A program made the position numbers and the translations under genes. A model generated the notes under the pieces. That model searched no databases. It was not told where the DNA came from and saw only the letters and a list, made by a program, of their open reading frames with translations. Of a DNA stretch of 64,000 bases, positions 37,153 through 47,226 are shown piece after piece (the first letter of the stretch is position 1; every line of letters starts with the position of its first letter). The DNA is from Marinobacter pelagius (lineage in GTDB: Bacteria > Pseudomonadota > Gammaproteobacteria > Pseudomonadales > Oleiphilaceae), in NCBI RefSeq assembly GCF_003315345.1, contig NZ_QNRO01000021.1, forward strand, positions 16,300-80,299, given 5' to 3'.

Positions 37153-39834
37153 TTACAGTTTCTCCAGCAGGGCGTCCGCCTTCTCTTGTTGCCCTGTGGC
37201 CTTGTAGGCTTCCGCCAGATGCAACGCGATCTGTTCTCCCGGTTCAAGCTCATAGGCTTTCTCGAGAATCGGAAGGCTATCCTCGTGGAATCCCTTGTTG
37301 AACAGGATCCAGCCATAGGTATCCGCCACAGAGCCGGATTGCGGTGCGAGTTTATAGGCACGCTCGGCCAGTTGCAGTGCATCCGGATGATCCGACTCGA
37401 AGTAGAGCCAGGCCAGGTTGTTCAGGGCCAGAATGTTGTCACTGTCCAGCTCGAGGGCCCTCTTGTACGCCTGTTTTGCCTTGTCCGGCTGCGTCTGATT
37501 TTGCGCAAAAAGAGCGAGGGTCAGGGGCAGGCGTGGATCGTTGGGCCAGGTTTGCATTGCCTGTTCGAGAGCAGCGATGGCCGCTTCCGGATCGCCGGCT
37601 CGATTCAGTTCCCTGGCGTGGGCCAGTTCTGTAACCACACGGCTCTGCTTTTCCAGCGCCAGCTGATACATGCGGGCAGCCGCCTTGTGATTTCCCTCAT
37701 TGGCAAGGTATTCCGCTTCGACAACTAATGGGCGGTCGGACTCGGGATGTGCCAGGCGGGTTTCCTCGACGATCCTGCGCGCTTGTTCCGGCCGCCCCTG
37801 TCGGAACGCAAGGCTGGCGGAGGCAACGGCTATGTCGAGTTGATCGGGGAAGAGAGCACGGCCGCGATCCAGCAGTCGTTGAGCTTCCGCTGTGTTGTCT
37901 TCTGCCATCTTGCGCGCGGCCGTGTCGTAGTAGAGCTTTGCCACCAGGGGTTCCGCTTCGGCGGGCTGGTTCTCGGCAGTGCGTTCCAGGAGGATAGCCG
38001 TCAGTTCATCGGCCCTGGTGTGGTTTTCGGCCAACAAGGCCTGCTCAAGCAGCACCATTCTCGGTGCGATGGCGTCCGGCTGCCCGGCAAGAATCTCTTC
38101 CATATCCGCTGCAAGCTCTTCGGGCGTCAGCAGTTCCGAGAGGCCCCTGATCGCCTCGGTGGTGTTCGGTTCGGTCGCCAGGGCTTCCCGGTAATGGGCA
38201 ATGGCAGCGTCCCTGTTTTCCCGGTAAAGGGATAGCCGGGCCAGAGCGACAAGGGGCGCGGCCGTTTCGGGCGCAGTCTCTCGGGCCTGTTCAAAGTAGC
38301 GTTCCGCCGCGTCGGGCTCTTCGTTTTGCAGCGCCAGTTCGCCGCGAACCAGCAAGGCCCGGCTGTTTTCGGGCTGCTTCTCGATCCATTGCTCCGACGC
38401 TGCCACCGCCTGGTCTAGCTGACCGTTGGATGCGTAGGCCTGCACCATCAGTTGCCAGGCATCGTCCCGGAGCGCCGGTACGTCGGTGAGCATCCGGATG
38501 TGCTCCAGGGCGTCTTCAGTCCGGCCGGCCTGCACGAGGTAGCGGGCATAACGCAGCCTGAGAGTGTGATAGTCAGGCTTATTGGCGAGAGCCGACTCGA
38601 TAATCCGCTCACCGGTTTCCGAATCCCCGCTGGCGAGGGCCGTGATTCCCACCAGTGCCATGACGGACGGATCACTCTCATTTCCTTCCAGATCGGCAAT
38701 CGCTTCCCTGGCACCTTCGATGTCATTCAGGCTCAACCGGGTGGCGGCGAGCAGTTTGCTTGCCGCTTCCAATTCGCCGGTTTCTGCGATGGGCGCCAGC
38801 AGGCTCTCGGCTTCTTCGACGCGCCCCTGTCTGAGGCGAATCAAGCCCAGTAACAGGGCGCCTTGCTGATGTTCCGGCGCCTGCGCCAGGATCTCTTCGA
38901 GATAACCCGCGGCGGATTCCAGGTCATTCTCCTGCAGGGCTGCCTGTGCCGCGGTCAGGTTGGCCTTGATGGTTCCCGGTGCGGACTTTGCGAGAATCTC
39001 CTCGTAGACAAAGGCTTCTTTGGCTTTGCCTTGCGCCCGCAGGACATTGATCAGAGCAGAGATGGTCTCGTATTTCCGGTAGGTCATTACGTCGTACTGG
39101 CCGATGTCCTCCAGGGCGCGAATATAGGCGGTTTCCGCCTCGCCCCATTGTTCGTTAGCTTCGGCTATCCTGGCTTTCAGCAGCCAGAGTTCCGGGTGGC
39201 TCTCGTCAATCTGGCTGGCGGTATCCAGCAGTTCGTTTGCCTGTTCGGGGTCGCCGGACAACCAGGCAACCCGGGCGAGGCCAATAACCGGCATGATGGC
39301 GTTGCCGTTGGTGTCACGGGCCTGCCGATATACCTCGCCGGCCTGCTCGAGTTGCCCGGAATCAATCAGGATGCGGCCCTTCAGCAGGTCGGCCTCAAGC
39401 TGCTCTTCACTACCCGGCGAGTCGAGCTGCTCCAATGTGGCGAGTGCCTGCTCGTGTCTGCCTTTCATTAAAAGGGCTTCGGCCCGGATGAGGTGGGCGC
39501 GGTTACGTTCTGTGCTGTTGAGCGACTGATCGGGGATGCGCTCCAGAAGTTCATCCAGTTGTCGCTCGGCGTTGACTGCATCGCCGGCGATTAGCAGGTT
39601 GTTGATAATCAACAGATAGGGTTCGGATCGCTGCGGTTGAAGCTCGATGGCGCTTCGCGCTTCGAGGGTACTCGCCTTGAGTTCTCCCTGTTTCTGGAAG
39701 AAGCGGGCCTGGTCAAGGTGGCTGATGTATTGCAGTTCTTCCTGGGTCATCTCCGTGTCGCTGCCGCATCCCGCGATGCCCAGAACGATTGCGGTTGAGA
39801 GTAACGTTACCCGCAAAACCTCTGCTAGTTTCAT
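37153..39834 (-). CDS. prsT: XrtA/PEP-CTERM TPR-repeat lipoprotein PrsT
   Basis: This protein has 893 residues, almost entirely tandem tetratricopeptide repeats. It has a lipoprotein signal (VLGIAGCGS, Cys23). The ATG at 39834 is chosen because GAAGGAAG lies 6 nt upstream; an ATG at 39852 is also in frame. Length and neighbours match the PrsT family, whose role in assembling or exporting PEP-CTERM polymer systems is not established. It is 44 bp downstream of prsR and so probably in the prsK-prsR-prsT transcript. Confidence 0.93.
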   Translation of the reverse strand: MKLAEVLRVTLLSTAIVLGIAGCGSDTEMTQEELQYISHLDQARFFQKQGELKASTLEARSAIELQPQRSEPYLLIINNLLIAGDAVNAERQLDELLERIPDQSLNSTERNRAHLIRAEALLMKGRHEQALATLEQLDSPGSEEQLEADLLKGRILIDSGQLEQAGEVYRQARDTNGNAIMPVIGLARVAWLSGDPEQANELLDTASQIDESHPELWLLKARIAEANEQWGEAETAYIRALEDIGQYDVMTYRKYETISALINVLRAQGKAKEAFVYEEILAKSAPGTIKANLTAAQAALQENDLESAAGYLEEILAQAPEHQQGALLLGLIRLRQGRVEEAESLLAPIAETGELEAASKLLAATRLSLNDIEGAREAIADLEGNESDPSVMALVGITALASGDSETGERIIESALANKPDYHTLRLRYARYLVQAGRTEDALEHIRMLTDVPALRDDAWQLMVQAYASNGQLDQAVAASEQWIEKQPENSRALLVRGELALQNEEPDAAERYFEQARETAPETAAPLVALARLSLYRENRDAAIAHYREALATEPNTTEAIRGLSELLTPEELAADMEEILAGQPDAIAPRMVLLEQALLAENHTRADELTAILLERTAENQPAEAEPLVAKLYYDTAARKMAEDNTAEAQRLLDRGRALFPDQLDIAVASASLAFRQGRPEQARRIVEETRLAHPESDRPLVVEAEYLANEGNHKAAARMYQLALEKQSRVVTELAHARELNRAGDPEAAIAALEQAMQTWPNDPRLPLTLALFAQNQTQPDKAKQAYKRALELDSDNILALNNLAWLYFESDHPDALQLAERAYKLAPQSGSVADTYGWILFNKGFHEDSLPILEKAYELEPGEQIALHLAEAYKATGQQEKADALLEKL

Positions 39835-39878
39835 GTCTGACTTCCTTCGCATGTTCCGGATTTTATTATTGATCTGGC

Positions 39879-41258
39879 TCAGGCATTGTCGGCGAACTCG
39901 GATGTCTCGATCCTGTACTTGTCGGTCAGGTTGTAGAGCGTCGGGCGAGTGATTCCGAGCAGGCGAGAGGCCTGAGCCATGTTGAAATTGCAGGATCTGA
40001 GTGCCTGGGTGATTGCCCGCCGCTCGGCGTTCTCCCGAACCTGCCGGAGGTTCAGCTGAGTGTCTGAAGGAGTTTGCTCTGCGGGCAGGTCAAGATCCAC
40101 AGCCGTTACCCGTTTGCCATCGGCCATGATCGTTGCCCGTTTGACCTTGTTGATCATCTCCCGAACGTTACCGGGCCAGGAATAGGCGGTGATGGCGTTC
40201 ACTGCATCCTCGGTGAAGGTCAGGTTTGGCCGGTCCATCTGTTTGCCCAGGGACTTCAGGAGCGATTGGGCAATGACGAGGGCGTCTCCATCCCTTTCCC
40301 GGAGTGGTGGGATGTCGATAGTGATTTCACTTATGCGGTAGTAGAGATCCTCCCGGAAATCACCGCCTTCGATCAGCTGGCGAACATCACGGTGGGTGGC
40401 GCACACCACGCGTACATCCACCGGGATGGGCTTGACCGATCCAACCCTGTCGATAACACGCTCCTGAAGAAACCGCAGCAGTTTGGCCTGCAGCGCCATC
40501 GGCATATCGCCAATCTCGTCCAGAAAAAGAGTGCCGCCGTTTGCACTCTCGATCTTGCCTTTCTTGCTCTGTGTGGCGCCGGTGAAGGAGCCTTTCTCGA
40601 AACCGAATAACTCGCTTTCCAGCAAGTTCTCGGGAATGGCGGCACAGTTGATTGCTGCAAAAGGCTTGTCCGCTCTATGGCTGAGATCATGGAGTCCAAG
40701 GGCAAGAAGTTCCTTGCCGGTGCCGGTTTCGCCAGTAATCAGGGTAGTGACATCGGTGGGTGCGATTTTTTCCAGCGTCCTGCAGATGGTCATCATCTGC
40801 GGGCTGGCGGCGACGATGCCTTTTATGCTGGTGCCGTTCTTGTGTTTGGAAAGGTCGCGGTTCTCCCGTTCGAGTTCCGTTAAACGGAAGGCACGATTGA
40901 CCACAAAGGCAAGAATATCGGCATCCAGTGGTTTCTGGTAAAAGTCCGAAGCGCCCATGCCTATGGCCCGGACGGCGTTCTCCTTGTCTTCACGGCCGGT
41001 CACGACGATGACCTTGGTCAGAGGGGAAAGGCGGAGGATTTCCTCGAGCAGATGAAACCCCTCCGTGGCTCCACCCGGATCGGGCGGCAGGCCCAGATCC
41101 AGTGTCACGACTTCCGGTTCGAGTCGCCGAAGCGCTGTGAGGGCTGATTCGCGGTCCGAAGCGACGGCAACTTCCAGATCATCGCTGAAACACCAGCGCA
41201 TCTGGCTTTGCAGGCCCGGGTCATCCTCTACGATCAGGAGTCGTTTGTTTACAACCAC
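39879..41258 (-). CDS. prsR: Sigma-54-dependent response regulator PrsR
   Basis: This is an NtrC-type activator of 459 residues. The receiver domain (KRLLIVEDDPG; phospho-acceptor Asp54 in VVTLDLGLP) is followed by an AAA+ domain with GETGTGKE and the sigma-54 contact loop GSFTGA (Ser in place of the usual first Ala), then a Fis-type HTH (NMAQASRLLGITRPTLYNL). The start is inferred as GTG at 41258, where AAGGAA lies 6 nt upstream and the protein begins directly at the receiver fold. It is expected to act at the -24/-12 promoters at 2851 and 32354. Confidence 0.93.
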   Translation of the reverse strand: MVVNKRLLIVEDDPGLQSQMRWCFSDDLEVAVASDRESALTALRRLEPEVVTLDLGLPPDPGGATEGFHLLEEILRLSPLTKVIVVTGREDKENAVRAIGMGASDFYQKPLDADILAFVVNRAFRLTELERENRDLSKHKNGTSIKGIVAASPQMMTICRTLEKIAPTDVTTLITGETGTGKELLALGLHDLSHRADKPFAAINCAAIPENLLESELFGFEKGSFTGATQSKKGKIESANGGTLFLDEIGDMPMALQAKLLRFLQERVIDRVGSVKPIPVDVRVVCATHRDVRQLIEGGDFREDLYYRISEITIDIPPLRERDGDALVIAQSLLKSLGKQMDRPNLTFTEDAVNAITAYSWPGNVREMINKVKRATIMADGKRVTAVDLDLPAEQTPSDTQLNLRQVRENAERRAITQALRSCNFNMAQASRLLGITRPTLYNLTDKYRIETSEFADNA

Positions 41259-41291
41259 AACACGTTCCTTGTCATGCTCGCTACAATTTGC

Positions 41292-41308
41292 CGAAACGGA
41301 GTGTTTCG
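41292..41308. other. Small hairpin in the prsR leader
   Basis: CGAAAC and GTTTCG form a 6-bp stem with a 5-nt loop, within the 128-bp gap between prsK and prsR. It would fold in the prsR leader about 35 nt before the GTG start. It may modulate prsR translation or mRNA processing; no T-run follows on either strand. Confidence 0.25.
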
Positions 41309-41386
41309 CAGTGTCCTTACATCTGATTCTTAACCGAACGTTGACACTTTTCAATCACTGTGTACATTCAATTTACGAACCGCCAT

Positions 41387-43522
41387 TTAATTGACGTTCC
41401 GTGCCGGGTTTTCGGTGTTGAATTCTGGCATCTCCTTATCTCGTGGCGCGGCACCTTCTTTTTCCCTGGCTAACGGAATCCGCACTGAAAAACACGAGCC
41501 AACCCCGGGCTCACTGGTCACATCAATATTTCCACCGATCTGCTTGATGTATTCCCTGGCCTGGTAGGCGCCAATCCCCATCCCGGTAAGGCCCTTGGTG
41601 CTCTCGAATGGCTTGAACAGGGATGTGTTGATGAATTCCTCGCTCATGCCGCTGCCGCTGTCCTGGATAAACAGCACAACATTGCCCCGGGCTATCTTCA
41701 GGTTGAGGGTGATTTCCCCATCCGGTGGCGTGGCGTCCTGGGCGTTCTGGATCAGATGGCCCAGGACACTGCGAAGCTGCTCGTAATCCGCACGGATCCG
41801 GGCACTTGGCAGATTTCCCGTCAGCCTGGGAATCGGGCGCTGATGGCTGTGATGGCTGACCAGGCTACGAGCCAGTTCGGCCAGGTCGATGTCCTGTAAT
41901 TGAGGGTTCGCAACGCTGTCGGGCCTGCGGATGTGGTCCACCAGGTTCGACATTTTTCGCACTGCATGCTCGGTGGTGTTGATCATGTCATCGATAAACG
42001 CGGGGTTGTGCTTGTGCTTGGGCGCGTTCTTGACGAGCAGCGAGAGCTGGGCGATCACGGTTTTCAAGTCGTGAACCATGAAGGAGGACGCCTTGCTAAC
42101 CGCCTCGAATTGCATGGCCCGGGACAGCCGGTGTTGTGCGTCAGCCTGGGCCAGCAGGTTACAGGACTGCCGCGCAACCACCTTGATCAGGTCAAAGTTT
42201 TCCCAGTTCAGTTCAAGCCGGGCGAAGGGGTTGCCCACCATGGCGATGCCGTAGAGGTCGTTGTCCAGATACAGGGGAATCACCAGCCACGCGTCCGGGC
42301 TCTGAGCAATGGCGTCGGGTATTTCCAGCAGGTCATAGCTGACCGGGTCATTCCGGTACTCGTGCAGGTCGACAATCCATTCCCGTTGCCTGAACAGGCG
42401 AACCAGATCCGAGTCTGCGTCGATCACGGTGTATCTGGGCATGGCCATATTGACCGAGCCTTTGAGCGTGTAGGCCCCGTGTTCGTCACGGAGCCAGATG
42501 GCGCCTGCATTGCTTTCCACCAGCCCGGAAAGAATGTGGATGACGCGGATCGGCAGGGGAGGATCATCACCGAGATTGGCCATTTCCCGGGTCATTTTCA
42601 GCCATTCTTCCCGGTAGTCGTACTTGTAGTCGAAGAAATTCTGGCTGATCCGCACCATCAGTCGTGCCCGAATCCGGCGGGACAGCAGCAGGGTGACGAG
42701 GAAGGTGAGGGAGATGGTTAAAAACAGCACCCTCAGGGCATCGCCCCAGTCACCCCCGAGGATCTTGACGTAATACCCGCCCAGGGCCAGGAACAGCAGG
42801 TAGCCGCCGGCCAGGACCAGGGTGCCGGCATGGAACACCGCGGATCGGGATAGCTGGAAATCCACCGGTTGCTTGCGGGTGTTCAGTACGTTGACGGCAA
42901 ACAGCGGCACCAGCAGCGCATTGACCAGGCCGCGGGCATTCCAGAAGGATTCCGATACCTGACCGAACAGCAGGGCGTCGGCGTACATGAAGAAGTCGAA
43001 GGCGAAGATGGTGGCAATGCCGATGCAGATGTACTTGATGCTGGAGCGGCCGAAATTCGGGGAATTGCGCCAGATCTGTTCGACTAGGGACAACCCCATG
43101 AGGGAAAGGGCGATCTGCCCGAGTACCCTGGTTTTCCCGTTCAGGACTTCCCAGCCGAAGGTGAATTCGAAAATTCCGAAGGCCAGCAGGGCAAAGATCA
43201 GGGTGAAGATTGAGGCACCCAGGATCCGCTTCATCTGCCCGTGAATAGTGCCCTGGCGGGAGGCGTTGCGAAGCAGGGCGAATAACAGGGTAATCCAGGC
43301 GCCGTCCCGGAGCAGTTCAATAATATAGCGGGGGATGAATCCCGGCGTACCCCAGAGCGATTGCGACACCAGGGTGCTGGCCCAGAGGGTGGTCGCCAGG
43401 GCGGCGACAAACAATGCCCTGTCCACGTCCCGCCTGAGATAGCGGGTCGCGACGAGAATGGTCAGCAGGCCAAAGGCAATGGCCGCTGCGCCGTGGCTGA
43501 TCAGGCTGAGATCACTTAGCAT
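41387..43522 (-). CDS. prsK: XrtA/PEP-CTERM system histidine kinase PrsK
   Basis: This membrane sensor kinase has 711 residues, about eight N-terminal helices (to about 290) and a GAF-like domain (about 310-460). The dimerisation/phospho-acceptor region reads FMVHDLKTVIAQLSLL with His484, and the ATPase domain has GNVVLFIQDSGSGMSEEF and GMGIGAYQAREYIKQIGG. It partners PrsR, encoded 128 bp downstream. The signal sensed is unknown. GGAAG and GAGGG precede the ATG. Confidence 0.93.
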   Translation of the reverse strand: MLSDLSLISHGAAAIAFGLLTILVATRYLRRDVDRALFVAALATTLWASTLVSQSLWGTPGFIPRYIIELLRDGAWITLLFALLRNASRQGTIHGQMKRILGASIFTLIFALLAFGIFEFTFGWEVLNGKTRVLGQIALSLMGLSLVEQIWRNSPNFGRSSIKYICIGIATIFAFDFFMYADALLFGQVSESFWNARGLVNALLVPLFAVNVLNTRKQPVDFQLSRSAVFHAGTLVLAGGYLLFLALGGYYVKILGGDWGDALRVLFLTISLTFLVTLLLSRRIRARLMVRISQNFFDYKYDYREEWLKMTREMANLGDDPPLPIRVIHILSGLVESNAGAIWLRDEHGAYTLKGSVNMAMPRYTVIDADSDLVRLFRQREWIVDLHEYRNDPVSYDLLEIPDAIAQSPDAWLVIPLYLDNDLYGIAMVGNPFARLELNWENFDLIKVVARQSCNLLAQADAQHRLSRAMQFEAVSKASSFMVHDLKTVIAQLSLLVKNAPKHKHNPAFIDDMINTTEHAVRKMSNLVDHIRRPDSVANPQLQDIDLAELARSLVSHHSHQRPIPRLTGNLPSARIRADYEQLRSVLGHLIQNAQDATPPDGEITLNLKIARGNVVLFIQDSGSGMSEEFINTSLFKPFESTKGLTGMGIGAYQAREYIKQIGGNIDVTSEPGVGSCFSVRIPLAREKEGAAPRDKEMPEFNTENPARNVN

Positions 43523-43570
43523 CCCTCGCTTCCTGCGTTGCTGCCTCGCTCCGTGACAACAGGGCGATGG

Positions 43571-44518
43571 TTACACCGGTCGCTTGTTCTCCCGGTAGAA
43601 CCGGAAAATTTCCTTCAGGGGCCGTTTCGGCTTGAAATCGAACTCCCTGGCAAATGCTCTGCCGTCGATAACGACAGGATACTTGAAAAAGGCGGTCAGA
43701 TACGAAGGGAAACTTTTCAGCTTCAGGGTTTTCAGGATCAGGTTCGGGACCACCGGCGGAATGGACGGAATCGGAATGCGCCGGCAGCCGCAGAGTTTGA
43801 GTGCGTGCTGGTAGGCCACCCAGTCCTCCGGAGCCACGTTGAAGACCCCGCGAACCGGCTTCTTGTAGGCCCTGACGATGGCATCCGCCATGTCGTCGAT
43901 ATGGATGAATTGCATCATGGGCGAGAATCCCGCGAGTACGGGCGCATTATCACTGGACAGCAGGGAGCTCATGGTGTTTCGCACCCCGGGCCCGACAATA
44001 TTGCAGGGGCGCAGAATGGTGATGTTCAGTTCCGGATAACGCCACAGGTAAATGTTGGCCAGGTTCTCCAGCTCTACCGAATCCACCAGGTCCGCGCTCA
44101 GGCCGGCGGCTTTGAGCGGTGCGGACTCGTCGATCAATGCCGGGTTATAGGCCACCGCGCCATAGACGTGATAGGTGGAGAGCACCACAACCCGTTTGAT
44201 GCCGTATTTGTGGCTCAGGTCCAGCAGCTTCTGGGTGCCCAGCACGTTGGCGTTGTACCGGCGCATCCGGGTCAGCTGGCTGGACTGGATCCGGCCGAGG
44301 TGGATGACGCCGTCAAATTCGTAGCGGCGGAACAGGTCCTCGAACACCCGTTTGGTGAAGTCGATGCAGTAGCTGGGAATGTCGTCGCCCAGGTAGACCT
44401 GCTCCCGGAAATCCACCGCGACCAGATCGCAATGATCCCGCAGCTGATTGATGACCCGCTGGGCCAGGGCGCCGGCAGCACCGGTAACGAGGATGTGGGG
44501 TCTGCGTTGCTTGGTCAT
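43571..44518 (-). CDS. NAD-dependent epimerase/dehydratase family protein
   Basis: This is a Rossmann-fold SDR of 315 residues. It has ILVTGAAGALAQRVINQL (cofactor loop), VVVLSTYHVYGAV with a Tyr in the expected region but no clear YxxxK, and NITILRPCNIVGPG. Its start overlaps the stop of the acyltransferase gene (ATGA). The context with a lipid acyltransferase suggests envelope or storage-lipid metabolism rather than sugar-nucleotide synthesis, but the substrate cannot be read. Confidence 0.8.
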   Translation of the reverse strand: MTKQRRPHILVTGAAGALAQRVINQLRDHCDLVAVDFREQVYLGDDIPSYCIDFTKRVFEDLFRRYEFDGVIHLGRIQSSQLTRMRRYNANVLGTQKLLDLSHKYGIKRVVVLSTYHVYGAVAYNPALIDESAPLKAAGLSADLVDSVELENLANIYLWRYPELNITILRPCNIVGPGVRNTMSSLLSSDNAPVLAGFSPMMQFIHIDDMADAIVRAYKKPVRGVFNVAPEDWVAYQHALKLCGCRRIPIPSIPPVVPNLILKTLKLKSFPSYLTAFFKYPVVIDGRAFAREFDFKPKRPLKEIFRFYRENKRPV

Positions 44519-45333
44519 CAGAACAGCTTTTTCCTTTCGCTCAATCCCTTGTCGATGAGGCGGCTTATTTCCGCTTTCACCTGCTCGACCCGTTCGGTCA
44601 CCAGCTCCTCCGGAATCTCCAGGTCATCAAAGTACATGGGTGGGCCAAAATTCAGGTGCACCTTGGCGGGCAGCACCACCGGCATGGCAACTGGTGCGTA
44701 GGGAATCCCCAGCGCCTTGGCCAGTGGCTTGATGTTGGCGATGGCGGGGATGGTCTCCTCGCAGCCAACCACGCCCACGGGCACGATCGGTGCCTTGTAC
44801 TTCATCGCCAGGTGCATAAAGCCGTTGCCGAAGCGCTTGAGCTGGTAGCGGTCCCGATAGAGCTTGCCCGAGCCCCGGACGCCCTCGGGGAACACGATGA
44901 CAGCTTCGTTATTGGCGAGCATCTTGGCGCAGTTGACCGGGTCGCCGAGCACCGCGCCGAATTCGTTCAGCAGGTTGCCCAGCCAGGGTACAGTGGGAAA
45001 GAAACGCTCGATCATGGCCCGGGGAATGCGGGGCTGTTGTTCTCGGGAGGCCAGGGCATAGCCAACCAGGAGCCCGTCGATCGGGAGCTGCCCGCTGTGA
45101 TTGGCGATGATCAGCACCGGGCCTTCGGCCGGCACGTTCTCAACCCCGAGGGCCTCTACCCGAAAATACTTCTCGTAGATCTGACGGGTGAGGCTGAAGC
45201 CGTATTTCATGACTTCGTTGTTGTAGCCCCAGGGGTCATACCCCAGCGAGCCGATGGGCTTGCGAATTCGATTGATGTGCTCGTTGATATCTGCAGGTAT
45301 CAGTTTCGATTTCAGGTAACTGGCCAGGCTCAT
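44518..45333 (-). CDS. Lysophospholipid acyltransferase family protein (PlsC-like)
   Basis: This is a glycerol-acyltransferase-type protein of 271 residues. It has VLIIANHSGQLPID, with the His to Asp spacing longer than the classical H-x4-D, FPEGVRGSGK as the acceptor-binding block, and PIVPVGVVG. It is one coupled gene with the downstream epimerase (shared base at 44518) and lies 13 bp after the mutarotase gene. It could act in phospholipid or neutral-lipid synthesis; the variant motif argues for a subfamily different from PlsC proper. Confidence 0.82.
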   Translation of the reverse strand: MSLASYLKSKLIPADINEHINRIRKPIGSLGYDPWGYNNEVMKYGFSLTRQIYEKYFRVEALGVENVPAEGPVLIIANHSGQLPIDGLLVGYALASREQQPRIPRAMIERFFPTVPWLGNLLNEFGAVLGDPVNCAKMLANNEAVIVFPEGVRGSGKLYRDRYQLKRFGNGFMHLAMKYKAPIVPVGVVGCEETIPAIANIKPLAKALGIPYAPVAMPVVLPAKVHLNFGPPMYFDDLEIPEELVTERVEQVKAEISRLIDKGLSERKKLF

Positions 45334-45346
45334 CCGTTCTCCCCGG

Positions 45347-46267
45347 TTATTTGCGTCCGATCAGCACACCCAGGGTGTGGCTCTGGCCGGTATTAAGCAC
45401 TCTGTAGTCACTGGCGGCATTGGCGGTTTCGACACACAGCATGGTCGTCCAGGCCTCATCGGGGAAATCCGACAGCCGCGCCGCTTTTTCCGGGCCCGGA
45501 TTCCAGACCACGGTGGAGTCGCTGCCCACGGAGGCCAGTTTCCGGCTGCCTGACGGCGTGACAATGGTCAGGGGCTCTCCGCTCTCGTAGATGCGGTCCG
45601 TCTCTCCCTCAAAATACACCGGGCCTTCCTGGTTCTTGTACTCCCAGTCATCGAGGGTGTCGATGTACTGACTGTAGCCCAGACCCAGTACCCTTGACCG
45701 CGTTACGTCGGAGGTTGGCAGGTAGGTGTGCAGGGCCTGGCTGAACGCCATTGCCTCTTCGCCCAGGTTGGTCGTGGTCAACGCCAGCTGGCAGCCACGT
45801 ACGGAGAAGTGGAAGGTGATCAGTGCCAGCGCGTGGCCGCTCCAGACGTCGGCAAAATCTTCGTTCGCGTCCAGGGAGAGGCTGATCTCCACTTCGTGGG
45901 CATTCTCCCGAACATCCTCGAGTTTCCAGAGCGCCGTGCGGGCAAAGCCGTGGGCGCTGTTGGTATGGATGCGCTTGCGAACGGCTGGCGGATTCTTTCC
46001 GGGATCGCCAAACCAGGGCCAGCATATTGGGATGCCGCCGCGGATCGCCCGGCCTGGCTCAAACCGGGCGTTCTTGCTGAGCCAGAGCCAATCCGGCTCG
46101 TCGCTTGGCATGAATTGTGTCAGGTGTGCCCCCTGGAGAAACAGGGTGGCGCGAAACAGTGGGTGATGGACCTCCAGGGCTTCCAGTTGGCCGATTGTTT
46201 TCCAGCGGGTGAAGGACCACTGGCCCGGAGAAAGGGATCGGGGCGGTCTGTGACTGCTTTCTGACAT
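45347..46267 (-). CDS. D-hexose-6-phosphate mutarotase (YeaD-like)
   Basis: This is an aldose-1-epimerase-fold protein of 306 residues that interconverts anomers of hexose-6-phosphates. Family segments are LFLQGAHLTQFMPS, AIRGGIPICWPWFG, NSAHGFARTALWKL with the catalytic His, and EAWTTMLCVETANA. It is the first gene of a minus-strand trio with the acyltransferase and epimerase and is transcribed divergently from the oxygenase gene at 46386. Confidence 0.88.
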   Translation of the reverse strand: MSESSHRPPRSLSPGQWSFTRWKTIGQLEALEVHHPLFRATLFLQGAHLTQFMPSDEPDWLWLSKNARFEPGRAIRGGIPICWPWFGDPGKNPPAVRKRIHTNSAHGFARTALWKLEDVRENAHEVEISLSLDANEDFADVWSGHALALITFHFSVRGCQLALTTTNLGEEAMAFSQALHTYLPTSDVTRSRVLGLGYSQYIDTLDDWEYKNQEGPVYFEGETDRIYESGEPLTIVTPSGSRKLASVGSDSTVVWNPGPEKAARLSDFPDEAWTTMLCVETANAASDYRVLNTGQSHTLGVLIGRK

Positions 46268-46385
46268 AGACGTATTGGATCAGGTGGCGGTTAAGTGTAT
46301 CTGCTTATCATCAGAGTAAATTAAAACTGACCGGCCGGCGAGATTTGTGCCTAAAATAGCGCCGATTTCCCGAAGAGGCCCGCCC

Positions 46386-47135
46386 ATGGACAATCCGACA
46401 GTCACTCCGATCAGAGACCCTCGCTCCTTTACAGCCAGTCCTGAACTGGATGTTGTTGCTGGCAGTGACATTACGGTCGTTGGCGCAGGGCAGGCGGGTG
46501 CTTCAGATGTCTCGGATGACTGGCTGGATCAGCTGGCGGACGGCCTGAGTGAACACGGCTGGATGTCTCTGGATGTCCGTGACCGGCTGGGACCTGTTCT
46601 GCTTACGGCGCTGCGTGACGAAGTGGCCATTCTCGATCGCACCGATGCCATGAAAACGGCCGGCATAGGTCGGGGCTCGGACCTGGTCCGGGATCGCGGC
46701 GTGCGCCGTGACCGCATTGCCTGGTTGCAGGGGGGTACGCCGCCCCAGGCGGAGCTTTTCCGTTTTCTGGATGGCATTCGATGTGGTCTGAACCAGCGCC
46801 TGTTCCTGGGGCTGAAACGGTTCGAGACCCACTACGCGACCTACCATCCGGGGGACTTCTACAAGAGGCATCTGGACAGTTTCCGTGGCCGTGCCTCAAG
46901 AGTGGTCAGTCTGGTTCTGTATCTGAATGAGGATTGGGCTCCGGAGGATGGCGGTGCCTTGCAGGTGTTCAACCGGGATAACGAGAACGAGGTGTGCGGA
47001 ATGGTCATTCCAGAGGCCGGCCGGATGGCCCTGTTCCTGAGCGAGGAAATTCCCCACGAAGTACTGCCGGCAAATCGCACCCGGTACAGTCTGGCCTGCT
47101 GGTTCCGTCAGGATGAGGTACCGCTGCCGCTGTGA
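46386..47135 (+). CDS. 2OG-Fe(II) oxygenase
   Basis: This dioxygenase of 249 residues has a C-terminal prolyl-4-hydroxylase-like domain. Metal ligands are visible as His and Asp in FYKRHLDSF and the distal His in EIPHEVLP; the 2-oxoglutarate Arg is in RTRYSLACWF. ETHYATYHPGDFY precedes the HxD. The ATG at 46386 is preferred over 46347, which would add a poorly conserved start. A TAAAAT -10-like box is at 46352-46357 with only a weak -35. The target (protein or small molecule) is unknown. Confidence 0.88.
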   Translation: MDNPTVTPIRDPRSFTASPELDVVAGSDITVVGAGQAGASDVSDDWLDQLADGLSEHGWMSLDVRDRLGPVLLTALRDEVAILDRTDAMKTAGIGRGSDLVRDRGVRRDRIAWLQGGTPPQAELFRFLDGIRCGLNQRLFLGLKRFETHYATYHPGDFYKRHLDSFRGRASRVVSLVLYLNEDWAPEDGGALQVFNRDNENEVCGMVIPEAGRMALFLSEEIPHEVLPANRTRYSLACWFRQDEVPLPL

Positions 47136-47159
47136 ATTTCCCGGCTGGCAGATTTCCCG

Positions 47160-47188
47160 TTGTAGTCTGCAGGTCCATTTGCTAATAT
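47160..47188 (+). promoter_or_regulatory. Sigma-70 promoter of the SRP RNA
   Basis: TTGTAG (47160-47165) and TAATAT (47183-47188) have the ideal 17-nt spacing. Transcription would start near 47195, about 30 nt before the mature 4.5S RNA, leaving a short leader with a CGGGG-GAAA-CCCCG hairpin for processing. Confidence 0.65.
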
Positions 47189-47226
47189 GCGCGCCGCTTT
47201 CGGGGGAAACCCCGGAACGTCGTTAT

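Noticed and set aside
43538..44701. 387-codon plus-strand open frame
   Set aside because: It is antisense to the well-supported epimerase gene and the end of the acyltransferase gene, and its translation has no recognisable domain.
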